A stretch of 64,000 nt of DNA from Sphaerobacter thermophilus DSM 20745 (GTDB taxonomy: Bacteria > Chloroflexota > Chloroflexia > Thermomicrobiales > Thermomicrobiaceae). Below, in pieces: positions 34,022 through 42,388 of this stretch. Location: positions 186,001-250,000 of the forward strand of contig NC_013523.1 of NCBI RefSeq assembly GCF_000024985.1, given 5' to 3'. The notes below the pieces were generated by a model. The model saw only the letters and a list, made by a program, of their open reading frames with translations. It did not search any database and was not told the DNA's origin. Position numbers and translations under genes: made by a program. Positions within the stretch are counted from its first letter, which is position 1; every line of letters starts with the position of its first letter.

Positions 34022-34828
34022 TCATTCGTCCCCGGTTCGGACGGTCAGCCCGTCGTACGCCAGCTCGACGTGCGGCGGGAGGAGCGCGCTGGTGGCGGCG
34101 TGCGACACGTCGTGCGTCATGTGGACCAGGTAGGCGCGGCGCGGCGCCACCTCCTCGATGACCGCCAGTGCCTCGTCGATGCTCAGATGGGTCGGGTGTG
34201 GCCGATGGCGCAGCGCGTTGATGACCAGGATGTCGGCGCCGCGCATTATCTCGAGCGAGGCCGGGGGGATGGTCTTCGCGTCGGTGACGTAGACGAGCGG
34301 GCCGAAGCGGAAGCCGTGTACCAGCCAGCGGCCGTGCCAGACCGGAATCGGCTGGATACGATGCCCGAACAGGGAGAATCCTCCGGTAAACTCGTGGAGC
34401 GTCAGGTCGGGCTTCCCCCCGTAGAACGGGAACTGGTCGACGAAGGCATAGGCGAAGCGCTCGCGCAGGGTGGCGGCGGTGTCGACGTGCGCGTAGACCG
34501 GCAGGTGGCGCTGGGCGAGCTCATTGAAGCGGCGCAGGTCGTCGAAGCCGCCGACGTGGTCGGCGTGGGCGTGGGTGAAGAGGACCGCATCGACCCGCCG
34601 CAACCCGACGGCTAGGGCCTGCAGCCGTAGCTCCGTCGCCGTGTCGATCAGGACGTGATAGCCGTGGAAGCGCACGACGGCGGAAGTACGGCTGCGCCGA
34701 TCGCGGGGGTCGTCCGACGTGCAGACCGGACAGGAGCAGCCGATGATCGGGATGCCGTTGGAGGTTCCCGTCCCGAGGAATGTCAACTCCACGGTTCCGA
34801 AGGACTGCTGCTCCCACTCGTCGTGCAT
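34022..34828 (-). CDS. PhnP-like metallo-beta-lactamase-fold phosphodiesterase
   Basis: A 268-residue MBL-fold hydrolase of the PhnP type (cyclic phosphate phosphodiesterase-like). The start LTFLGTGTSNGIPIIGCSCPVC contains the two-Cys segment that binds a structural zinc in PhnP relatives. The active-site motif is THAHADHVGGFDDLRRFNE; later ligands lie in YVTDAKTIP and HMTHDVSH. The ATG at 34828 has GGGAG upstream; the open frame extends 45 codons further without a good site. No phosphonate (C-P lyase) genes are nearby, so the role is probably a more general cyclic-phosphate or nucleotide hydrolysis. Confidence 0.85.
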   Translation of the reverse strand: MHDEWEQQSFGTVELTFLGTGTSNGIPIIGCSCPVCTSDDPRDRRSRTSAVVRFHGYHVLIDTATELRLQALAVGLRRVDAVLFTHAHADHVGGFDDLRRFNELAQRHLPVYAHVDTAATLRERFAYAFVDQFPFYGGKPDLTLHEFTGGFSLFGHRIQPIPVWHGRWLVHGFRFGPLVYVTDAKTIPPASLEIMRGADILVINALRHRPHPTHLSIDEALAVIEEVAPRRAYLVHMTHDVSHAATSALLPPHVELAYDGLTVRTGDE

Positions 34829-35064
34829 GAATCCCGACTCCCGCTGTGCGATCGACCGGCGCGCTCCTGTACGAACATCACAGGCACCTGGATGAACGGC
34901 CGGAAAAGACGGTACTAATGGGCGTACTCCTCGCGAGCCATCGAAAGCGCCGTCCGCTATCATCCGAGGTGGGACATTACGCTCCTACCGTACAGGCGCC
35001 CCCGAGCGGTCACGGCGACAGGATGTCGTGACGCCGGCACCCCGGAGGGAGCAGACAGCTTACC

Positions 35065-37407
35065 ATGAGTAAGGATAGCGTGCTGCGTTCCGGTTTCATC
35101 CCCAGCCTGGTACGACGGCTTCGCGGTGGCTCCACACCCGCGCGGTCGGCTGCTGACGACGCGCGGGTGACAACCTTCCTCGCGGCGCTGCAAGAGGTGT
35201 CGGCCAAGATGAAGGCCGACCTGCCACTGCCGGACCTGATGGCCGCGCTGGCCGAGCAGTCGGTGGTGGCACTGGAGGCCGATCTGGCGCTGGTGCGGTT
35301 GACCAACCTGGACGGGGAGGGGCTGGTCGTCTCCGGGGTCCACGGGGTCGCGCCCCACCGGGTGGCCGGGCTGCTGGGGTCGTTCTCGGTGGTTACCGAG
35401 CCCTTTCGCGCGCTCTGGCCTGGCTCGCTGGCCGCATTCGATCTCCGCGGTGGCAAGCCGCCGCTGATGACGTCGGCGGAGTTCAACGAGATGGCGGAGC
35501 TGCGCATCATCCACCTGCTGGTGCTGCCGCTCCACCACCGGGGCCGGCTGGTAGGCCGGCTCGACCTCGGGCGCGTCGAGGACGTACCGTTCAGCGTCGA
35601 TGACCGCGCGGCCGGGACCGTGCTCGCGGGCCTGATCGCCAGCGCCGTTGCCGGCTCCCCGGCCGGGGAGGACCGCGAGCGGCTCGCCGTGCTGGAGGCC
35701 AGCTACGAGTTCCAGCAGTCCATCCAGTACCTCTCCACCGCGGCCGAGACGCTGCAGAGCATGGTGGAGTCGATCCGGGGGATCACCGGGTGCGACCGGT
35801 GCTACGGCCTGCTCTGGCAGGAGCCCAAGCGGGAGTTCACCCCGGTTGCGGTCAGCGGGCTGGAGTCGCATCTGATGGACGCGCTCAAGGCGGCGCTGTT
35901 CTCTGCAGCACGCCTCCCCAGCCTGACCGAGGCACTGGCAGGTCCGGACCCGGTGGTGATCGAGGATGCGCAGCGGAGCCCGGTGCTCCCGGCGGAGACG
36001 AGCCGGGCGCTCGGCATCCGCTCGGCGATTCTGGTGCCGCTGCGTGGGCGCGAAGACCGCGTGCTCGGCGCACTCATGCTCGACTACACCCGGCCCGACC
36101 ACCGCGTGACCGAGCAGGAGCTGATCATCGTCCGCAACACCGCCGAGCAGGCGTCCGTGGTGCTGGAGAACGCGCTGCTCTACGAGGATGTCAAGCGGAC
36201 CTCGGAGAGCCTGGCGCTGTTGAACGAGATCGGGCTCGATCTGGCCACACTCAGCGACCTCGACGGGCTGTTCCGCCAGCTCCACCACCACGTCAGCTCG
36301 GTCATCGACGCCCAGCGGTTCTGCCTCGGCTTGTTGCTGCCCGACGGTGCCTCGCTGGAGTACCGCTATGCGGTGGACCAGCAACTGGCGCCGGAGACGG
36401 TGACCGTGCCGCTCGGCCACGACCCGCTGAGCTGGGTCGTCAAGGAGCAGCGGCGGGTGGTGGTGAACGCTCGCCACCCGAAGGATCGGACCGTCTGGTT
36501 CCCGCCGCTGCCGGATGTGTCCACCGGCCAGTCGATGATCGCCGTGCCGCTCCGGGTGGGACAGCGAGCGATCGGCGTCCTCTCGGCCCAGAGCGACGCG
36601 CGGGGTGCCTATACGCACCACGATGTGAACCTGTTGGTGACGGTTGGGATGCAGACGGCGGTGGCCATCGAGAACGCGCGGCTCTATATGATGGTCCAGC
36701 AGCGTGGGGAGCTGCGCGGCTACCTGCTTGACCAAATGCTGAGTCGCCAGGAGCAGGAGCGCAAGATGCTCGTCGACGACATCCACAACGACACGCTCCA
36801 GGGCCTGGCGAGCTGTCTCTACCGCATCGATCTCACCAGTCGGCGCGTGACGGAGATGCCACCCGAGGAGACGCGCGAGGAGCTGCTGGGCGTGCGGGAG
36901 AACCTGGCGGAGAACATCGACCGGCTGCGCCGGCTGATCTTCCAGATTCGCCCGTCGACGCTTGACATCTTGGGGCTTGGTCCCGCCATCCAGGAGTACT
37001 TCTCGCAGATCGAGCAGGAGACCGGGATCCGCGCCACCCTGGACATCGAGATGGCCGACCGGCTGGAGAGCGAGCAGGAGACGATTGTCTACCGGATGGT
37101 CCAGGAGGCGCTGGAGCATGTGCGGCAGCGTCCCGGCGTGAGCCGGGTGGTGGTGCGCATCCGGGAGCGCGAGGGCAAGGTGGTCATCACCATCGCCGAC
37201 GACGGGCAGGCGATGGAGCCGACGGACCTGGCCGAGCCGGTGCTGATCGGCGCGGCGGTCGGCAATCAGCAGCCGTCGGATGCGCGGGTGAACCTGCTCA
37301 CGCTGCAGGAGCGCGCGGCGCTGGCTGGGGGGCAGGTCCGGCTCGCCAGCCGCAACGGTGGGGGCTCGACGATCCAGATCGTTCTACCGCAACGGAGTAG
37401 TGCGTGA
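35065..37407 (+). CDS. multi-GAF histidine-kinase-like protein with degenerate ATPase domain
   Basis: A 780-residue cytoplasmic sensor. Three GAF-type domains lie at about 35-195, 210-375 and 385-545, suited to small-ligand or redox sensing. A HisKA_3 dimerisation segment follows (RQEQERKMLVDDIHNDTLQG) with His574 in the phospho-acceptor place. The C-terminal ATPase domain is atypical: the N-box reads EALEHVRQRP, so the Mg-binding Asn is His685. The G1 box is DDGQAM instead of DDGVGM. It may therefore be unable to bind ATP normally. The gene overlaps the next kinase gene by four bases (GTGA), which implies coupled synthesis and joint function. Confidence 0.85.
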   Translation: MSKDSVLRSGFIPSLVRRLRGGSTPARSAADDARVTTFLAALQEVSAKMKADLPLPDLMAALAEQSVVALEADLALVRLTNLDGEGLVVSGVHGVAPHRVAGLLGSFSVVTEPFRALWPGSLAAFDLRGGKPPLMTSAEFNEMAELRIIHLLVLPLHHRGRLVGRLDLGRVEDVPFSVDDRAAGTVLAGLIASAVAGSPAGEDRERLAVLEASYEFQQSIQYLSTAAETLQSMVESIRGITGCDRCYGLLWQEPKREFTPVAVSGLESHLMDALKAALFSAARLPSLTEALAGPDPVVIEDAQRSPVLPAETSRALGIRSAILVPLRGREDRVLGALMLDYTRPDHRVTEQELIIVRNTAEQASVVLENALLYEDVKRTSESLALLNEIGLDLATLSDLDGLFRQLHHHVSSVIDAQRFCLGLLLPDGASLEYRYAVDQQLAPETVTVPLGHDPLSWVVKEQRRVVVNARHPKDRTVWFPPLPDVSTGQSMIAVPLRVGQRAIGVLSAQSDARGAYTHHDVNLLVTVGMQTAVAIENARLYMMVQQRGELRGYLLDQMLSRQEQERKMLVDDIHNDTLQGLASCLYRIDLTSRRVTEMPPEETREELLGVRENLAENIDRLRRLIFQIRPSTLDILGLGPAIQEYFSQIEQETGIRATLDIEMADRLESEQETIVYRMVQEALEHVRQRPGVSRVVVRIREREGKVVITIADDGQAMEPTDLAEPVLIGAAVGNQQPSDARVNLLTLQERAALAGGQVRLASRNGGGSTIQIVLPQRSSA

Positions 37408-38666
37408 CTCTCAAGCAACCGGTTCATCCCACTAGCACCACTGCTCAGGCGCCGGCCGTGCGCGCCACCGTCGCACCGCTACGGCCGTCCGCCGGAGCCG
37501 GGCTGGTCTACCCGTTCGAGTTGCAGGCGCGGTTGCTCGAGGCTTCGACGATCCCCGAGCTGTTCGAGCAGGCATCCACGATGCTGGCGCGCGTCCCCGG
37601 CACCATCGCGGCCTGGATCTACCAGCGGGACGCGCGGGGCACACTCGTATTGGTGCGCCAGTGGCGGGCCAGCCAGGCCGAGGTGTCGCCGCTGTCGGGC
37701 GATGAGCTCGGGGCGCTCGTCCACCAGCGCTGGATCGCGGCCCATCGGCTGGGGCATTCGGCGGCCGAGTTCGCGCGGCCGTTCGTCCCGCCCGGCTTCA
37801 GTTCCTGCCTTGTCGTGCCGATGCTGATCGGCGAGGAGTTGATCGGGGCACTGGCGGTCGAGCGTCGGGACGGCGACATCTTCCCCTACGCCCCGGAGGA
37901 TGTGGTAGTTCTCGCCGCGATCGCGGCAATTACGGCCCAGTGTATGCAGACCATCGTGCTCCGCCAGCGCGTGGCTGATCTGGACCAGGCGGCTGAGACC
38001 CAGGAGGCGGTCGAGCAGGAGCGCCGCCGGATCGGCCGCGAGCTGCACGATGGGATCGTTCAGGATCTCGCCTACCTCCGGCTCAAGCTGGAGATGATGG
38101 CGCGCATCATCCCCCAGGATCCGGCGCGGGCGCAGGACGAGGCGCTGCAGATCACCGAGCAGATCAACCGCTCGATTGCCGCGCTGCGCGAGACGATCGG
38201 CGACCTGCGCCGGCCGCGTCCGCCGGCCCGTGGCCTCACCGGCCAGCTCCGTGAACTGGCGTCGCGCATGGTGGCGACGGAGACGTCGCAGCCCGAAGTC
38301 GCGCTCGCTCTGGACGAGTTGAGCGGCGTGCGGCTGGCGCCGGAGGTCGAGCGCGCGGTGGTGGGGATCGTGCGTGAGGCGCTGCAGAACATCCGGAAGC
38401 ATGCCAACGCGGCAAGCGTGCGCGTCGAGGTACAGCGGCAAGCGGACGACCTGCACGTGTTGGTGGCTGACGACGGTGTGGGCATGGAGCGCGGGCCGGA
38501 GCCGTCCGAGGGGCACTTCGGCTTAGAGCAGATGCGTGAGCTGGCGGAAGATATGGGCGGCTCCTTGGAGATTGTCTCGTCGTCCGGTCGGGGGACGCGA
38601 GTCCAAGCGGTCATCCCTCTGCGTCAGTGGGCAGAGCGCCAGGAGGAGGGTCTCAGTGAGCGGTGA
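37404..38666 (+). CDS. NarL-type GAF histidine kinase
   Basis: A 420-residue soluble kinase. A GAF domain occupies about residues 45-190. The HisKA_3 region has QERRRIGRELHDGIVQDLAY with phospho-acceptor His215. The ATPase domain is intact: N-box EALQNIRKHANA, G1 VADDGVGM and G2 GHFGLEQMRELAEDMGG. This is the active-looking member of the pair. It starts at a GTG overlapping the previous stop, and the response regulator starts inside its last 11 bases. The three genes thus form one tightly coupled signalling operon. Confidence 0.93.
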   Translation: MTLKQPVHPTSTTAQAPAVRATVAPLRPSAGAGLVYPFELQARLLEASTIPELFEQASTMLARVPGTIAAWIYQRDARGTLVLVRQWRASQAEVSPLSGDELGALVHQRWIAAHRLGHSAAEFARPFVPPGFSSCLVVPMLIGEELIGALAVERRDGDIFPYAPEDVVVLAAIAAITAQCMQTIVLRQRVADLDQAAETQEAVEQERRRIGRELHDGIVQDLAYLRLKLEMMARIIPQDPARAQDEALQITEQINRSIAALRETIGDLRRPRPPARGLTGQLRELASRMVATETSQPEVALALDELSGVRLAPEVERAVVGIVREALQNIRKHANAASVRVEVQRQADDLHVLVADDGVGMERGPEPSEGHFGLEQMRELAEDMGGSLEIVSSSGRGTRVQAVIPLRQWAERQEEGLSER

Positions 38667-39327
38667 GCGGGTTCGCGTCGTGGTGGCCGACGACCACGAT
38701 CTCTTCCGTGAGGGGCTCCGCCAGTTACTCGAGACGGTGCCGTCCGTGGAGATCGTCGGGGAGGCGGCCGATGGGCAGCAGGCTATCGAGCTGGTCGCCA
38801 ATCTCGATCCCGACGTGGTGTTGATGGATATCAACATGCCGCGGATGGATGGGATACGGGCGACTGAGTTCATCGTCAAGCACTATCCGCGGACGGCGGT
38901 CGTGGTCCTGACGATGTACCAGGACGACGAGTATGCCATCCACGCGATCCGGGCCGGTGCGAAGAGCTACCTGCTCAAGAACAGCCGGTCGGAGGAGGTC
39001 ATCGAGGCGATCCACGTGGCCGCCAGCGGCGGATCGACCATCGACCCTGCCCTGGCCCCGGCGCTGATGCGGGAGTACCAGCGACTGCTCACCAAGACCC
39101 CGACGAACACTCGCCAGCAGCTCACGCAGCGGGAGTTGACGCTGCTTCGCCTGCTCGCCAACGGCTACAACAACCGGCAGATCGCCGAACAACTCCAGCT
39201 CGCCGAGAGCACGGTCAAGAACAACCTCTCGGCGCTCTTCCAGAAGATCGGCGTACGCGACCGGACGCAGGCGGTGCTGTTCGCCATTTCCCAGGGGCTG
39301 GTCCCCAAGCCGACGGAGAATTCCTGA
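38656..39327 (+). CDS. NarL/FixJ-type response regulator
   Basis: A 223-residue DNA-binding regulator. The receiver has DDHD (acidic pair), the phospho-acceptor Asp58 in VVLMDINMP and the Lys in SYLLKNS. The C-terminal LuxR-type helix-turn-helix is LTQRELTLLRLLANGYNNRQIAEQLQLAESTVKNNLSALFQKI by position 150-195, with all usual residues. The GTG start has AGGAGGAGGG upstream and overlaps the kinase gene. Targets are unknown; the SDR, BNR and cupredoxin genes downstream are candidates only by position. Confidence 0.94.
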   Translation: MSGERVRVVVADDHDLFREGLRQLLETVPSVEIVGEAADGQQAIELVANLDPDVVLMDINMPRMDGIRATEFIVKHYPRTAVVVLTMYQDDEYAIHAIRAGAKSYLLKNSRSEEVIEAIHVAASGGSTIDPALAPALMREYQRLLTKTPTNTRQQLTQRELTLLRLLANGYNNRQIAEQLQLAESTVKNNLSALFQKIGVRDRTQAVLFAISQGLVPKPTENS

Positions 39328-39486
39328 CCGCCGCTGCCCTGCCCGCAGGAGCGCGGGCGTCCTTGCCCGGCCCCGTCGTTCCCCGCACAACCAGAGAACA
39401 CAAGCCGGCACGATCCCGGCGTTCCTCCGGTCGCGGGGGTCGGACTCGGACGCCCGTGCTCTTCGGGTTAATGAGAGGAGCTGCCC

Positions 39487-40284
39487 ATGGAGCCACTGGC
39501 GATCGGGCGGCCGAATCCCCTGGCCGGGCGCGTGGCCCTTGTTACCGGCGTCAGCCGCAGGGCCGGGATCGGCTACGCCATCGCGATGCGCCTGGCCCAG
39601 CTCGGCGCCGACCTCTGTGTCCAGTCCTGGGTTCCGTACGACGCCGCGAGTCCCTGGGGTGCCGACCCCGGCGGGATTGATGCGGTCCTCAGCGACCTGC
39701 GCGGGACCGGGCGGCGCATCGAGCACGTCTCGGCGGACTTCACCGATCCCGCAGCTCCAGAGCGCGTCGTCGCGGCTGCGTTCGACGCCCTCGGCCACGT
39801 CGACATCCTGGTCGCCAACCATGCCTACAGCCGCATGGGCGGGCTGGAGGATCTGACCGCCGAGCAGATCGATCAGCACTTCCAGGTCAACGTGCGTGCG
39901 ACGCTGTTGCTAGTGCAGGCATGGGCCGCCCGGCACGACGATTCCCGGCCGGGAGGCCGCGTCATCCTGATGACCTCCGGGCAGCACCTTGGCCCGATGC
40001 CCGGCGAGCTGGCCTACATCGCCTCGAAGGGTGCGCTCCATCAGCTCACCCAAAGCCTGGCGGCGCACCTCGCCCCGCGGGGCATCACCGTCAACACCGT
40101 GAATCCCGGCGCGACCGACACCGGTTACGCCGATCCGGAGACGTACGCCGCCGTGCTGGCCCGGGAGCCGATGGGACGCTGGGGTCAGCCGGACGACGCC
40201 GCCCGCCTGATCGCCTGGCTGGCGACCGACGATGCCCGCTGGGTTACCGGCCAGGTCCTCAACTCCACGGGCGGCGGGCCGTAG
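39487..40284 (+). CDS. short-chain dehydrogenase/reductase
   Basis: A 265-residue SDR. The NAD(P)-binding motif VTGVSRRAGIGYAIA is near the N-terminus (TGxxxGxG with an insertion, more like the enoyl-reductase-type variant SRRAGIG). Catalytic residues: Ser in LMTSGQH, Tyr and Lys in YIASKGAL. The usual NNAG is replaced by ANHAYS. The C-terminal WVTGQVLNSTGGG closes the fold. The sequence resembles the FabG-like oxidoreductases annotated without known substrate. It lies 160 bases after the response regulator and is followed by a GCCGGCA hairpin at 40295-40311. Confidence 0.88.
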   Translation: MEPLAIGRPNPLAGRVALVTGVSRRAGIGYAIAMRLAQLGADLCVQSWVPYDAASPWGADPGGIDAVLSDLRGTGRRIEHVSADFTDPAAPERVVAAAFDALGHVDILVANHAYSRMGGLEDLTAEQIDQHFQVNVRATLLLVQAWAARHDDSRPGGRVILMTSGQHLGPMPGELAYIASKGALHQLTQSLAAHLAPRGITVNTVNPGATDTGYADPETYAAVLAREPMGRWGQPDDAARLIAWLATDDARWVTGQVLNSTGGGP

Positions 40285-40471
40285 CCGCGCAACAGCCGGC
40301 ATGATGCCGGCACCCCTGAGGTGTGGCAAACTGGAGACAGCACCCCCTGTCCCGACCCCACCCGTTTGGGCGGGGTGTTGATGCGGGCGGGATGCTATGA
40401 TTCGCGCCGGTCTGCGGGCCAGCGCCGCCGGGCGGTGTCGGCCTGCTGGGAGGAGGGAGTCGGATACCCGG

Positions 40472-41440
40472 ATGTCCAAGCGAGAAGGACGCACTGGCCA
40501 GGCAACGGGGACCGTGGCGCGTGCGGCGCGGCGTCAGGCGGCGGGACGCCGCGCGAACACGCAGGGGCAGCGCTGGCTCCGCTGGAGCGCGGTGGCAGCG
40601 GTTCTGCTCTTAGTGATCGCCGGAGCGGCGTGGTGGTTCGCTGGTCGCGGCGACAGTGTCGCGCTCTACCGGTTCGATACGCTCGACTTCCACTCTCTGG
40701 CGTTCGATCCGACCGACTCGCAAACCCTGTACTTCGGCCACCATCAGGGGATGAAGATGAGCCGGGATGGTGGCAAGACGTGGCAGGATACGGTGGTGCG
40801 CGATGTCGACGTGATGCAACTCGGTATCCCCGTGAGCGACCCACGGCATCGCTATCTGGCGGGCCACGGTCTGTTCGTCTTCAGCCGCGACGGAGGTGCC
40901 ACCTGGGAGCAGCCGGCCACGAACCTGCTCGACTACGACCTGCACGGCTTCGCCGTCGCCCCGTCGGACCCGCTCCGGCTCTACACCTTCGCCGTCGGGG
41001 TGTTCGCGCTGTTCACCAGCGCGGATGGCGGGCTGACCTGGGAACAAATCCCGCTGCCGCCGGGCGACGTGGCGGGGATGTTGCCGCTGGCGGTCGCGCC
41101 GGACGACCCGCTGCATGTCTACGCGGCCGTCGACGACGTGGTCGCCGAGAGCCGCGACGGTGGCAAGACGTGGGAGATTGTCCCCGGCCCCGGCGCGATG
41201 ATCATGTCGCTCGCGGCGAGCATCACCACTCCGGGCGTGCTCTATGCCGGCACCGACGATGGCGTCTGGGTCCGCTCGGCGGACGGAACCTGGGAACGGC
41301 TGCCGCTGACGCCCGAAGGGGTGGTGATGGCGGTTGCCGTCAGCGCCGACGGGCCGGAGCAGGTGGCCGTGGTCGATCAGGAGGGTTACTTCTACTGGAG
41401 CAGCGACGGCGGCCGGACGTGGGGCGAAGCTGGGGCGTAA
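40472..41440 (+). CDS. membrane-anchored BNR/sialidase-like beta-propeller protein
   Basis: A 322-residue protein with a single N-terminal membrane anchor (about residues 37-56, WSAVAAVLLLVIAGAAWWFAG) after a basic cytoplasmic start. The extracytoplasmic part contains several BNR or Asp-box repeats: SRDGGKTWQ, SRDGGATWE, SADGGLTWE, SRDGGKTWE and SSDGGRTWG. These form a beta propeller like photosystem II assembly factor Ycf48 or F510_1955-type proteins. The propeller probably binds a partner or glycan; no catalytic residues can be assigned. A GGGAGGAGGGAG site is rather far (about 15 bases) from the ATG. Confidence 0.82.
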   Translation: MSKREGRTGQATGTVARAARRQAAGRRANTQGQRWLRWSAVAAVLLLVIAGAAWWFAGRGDSVALYRFDTLDFHSLAFDPTDSQTLYFGHHQGMKMSRDGGKTWQDTVVRDVDVMQLGIPVSDPRHRYLAGHGLFVFSRDGGATWEQPATNLLDYDLHGFAVAPSDPLRLYTFAVGVFALFTSADGGLTWEQIPLPPGDVAGMLPLAVAPDDPLHVYAAVDDVVAESRDGGKTWEIVPGPGAMIMSLAASITTPGVLYAGTDDGVWVRSADGTWERLPLTPEGVVMAVAVSADGPEQVAVVDQEGYFYWSSDGGRTWGEAGA

Positions 41441-41577
41441 TCCCCGAATTTGTGGCATTGAGGCTGCAATTGGAGCGAGTTCAGGTTATAGTTATCCGGG
41501 CATAGGGCCCGGAACCCAACCTGGCGAGAGGTATGATTCTGGCCCGGTAGAGGTCGGGTCAGAGAAGGGAGGCTCTT

Positions 41578-41991
41578 GTGAAGGTATGGTCCCGCGGCAT
41601 CGCTAGAGTGACGGTGCTGGTGGCAGCAGCGGCGCTGCTGATGCTCGCTCTGGCGGCATGTGGAGGTGGAGACGACAACGGGGGCAACGGCGGCGGCGAC
41701 GGCGCGCCGGCCGGGGCGATCACGGTCAACATGACCGAGTTCAAGTTCGAGCCTGCTACCATCGAGGCCCAGACCGGTGAGATCACGTTCAACCTGGTCA
41801 ACGACGGCACCGTCGACCACGACATGCACATCGAGATCCCGGGCAACCCGCAGACCTCGGAACTGGTCGGCCCGGGCGAGTCGGCCACGTTCACCGTGAC
41901 GATCAACGAGCCGGGCGAGTACGAGATCTGGTGCACCGTCGCCGGCCACCGCGAGTCCGGCATGGAGGGCACGCTGAAGGTCACGGGCTAG
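41578..41991 (+). CDS. cupredoxin-like lipoprotein
   Basis: A 137-residue exported electron carrier-like protein. The start is GTG. Residues 1-27 form a lipoprotein signal ending LALAACG, so it is anchored outside the membrane, followed by a Gly/Asp/Asn-rich flexible spacer. The plastocyanin-type domain has copper ligands His in VDHDMH and the C-terminal Cys-His-Met set in WCTVAGHRESGM. Its partner may be a respiratory complex. It is followed by an intrinsic terminator and is probably monocistronic. Confidence 0.9.
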   Translation: MKVWSRGIARVTVLVAAAALLMLALAACGGGDDNGGNGGGDGAPAGAITVNMTEFKFEPATIEAQTGEITFNLVNDGTVDHDMHIEIPGNPQTSELVGPGESATFTVTINEPGEYEIWCTVAGHRESGMEGTLKVTG

Positions 41992-42021
41992 TCCCGGATC
42001 GCAACGCGACCTCGATCAACC

Positions 42022-42051
42022 ACCGGGTGGGCGCGTGCCCACCCGGTTTTC
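42022..42051 (+). terminator. intrinsic terminator after cupredoxin gene
   Basis: Arms 42022-42032 and 42037-42047 give a perfect 11-bp GC-rich stem with a 4-base loop, followed by TTTTCT. This is a textbook rho-independent terminator. Confidence 0.88.
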
Positions 42052-42224
42052 TGTGCCTGCGTGAGGCGTACTCGGTACGGGGACACCTGCAGCGTGGGGC
42101 GTCGTGAGCCGGGGCGCACGCAGGCGCTGATACCGAATGCGGGTGATCGCTTGTTTGCGTTGTATCCTGCGCGTGTTGTCGTGTCAGGCTGCGTTTTTTC
42201 GTGTCACCGCTGTGTTCGTTTTCG

Positions 42225-42260
42225 TGTCATCCTGAGCGCGCAGGATGGCTCAGGATGACA
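42225..42260. repeat. TGTCATCCTGAGC inverted repeat
   Basis: Arms 42225-42237 and 42248-42260 are perfect 13-bp complements with a 10-base loop. The arm resembles the dispersed GTCATYCTGAGC repeat known from many bacterial genomes. It lies in the 330-base gap 42052-42388, which shows no gene; three CGTGTCA units precede it. Confidence 0.6.
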
Positions 42261-42351
42261 TGCCAGCGTGTCGACCTGTATTCATGAGCGGGGCCGTGGT
42301 GGCTCGCCCGCGGGAGTTGCGGAGCTACTGAGGGGGGAGTCCGGATGAGCA

Positions 42352-42378
42352 GGAGCGCCGGCCCAAGGCCGGCGCTCC
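42352..42378 (-). terminator. hairpin terminator for the LysM-M23 gene
   Basis: Arms 42352-42363 and 42367-42378 make a perfect 12-bp stem with a 3-base loop. It lies 10 bases after the stop of the minus-strand peptidase gene. Confidence 0.6.
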
Positions 42379-42388
42379 GCTGTGCTTG

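Noticed and set aside
34960-37119. Long minus-strand open frame (719 codons) opposite the GAF kinase gene
   Set aside because: Antisense to a clear protein with domains and overlaps; composition is His/Arg/Gln-rich, typical of GC-driven shadow frames; no ribosome site or family.
42061-42258. 65-codon frame in the gap after the cupredoxin gene
   Set aside because: No ribosome site; covers the TGTCATCCTGAGC inverted repeat; composition is not protein-like.
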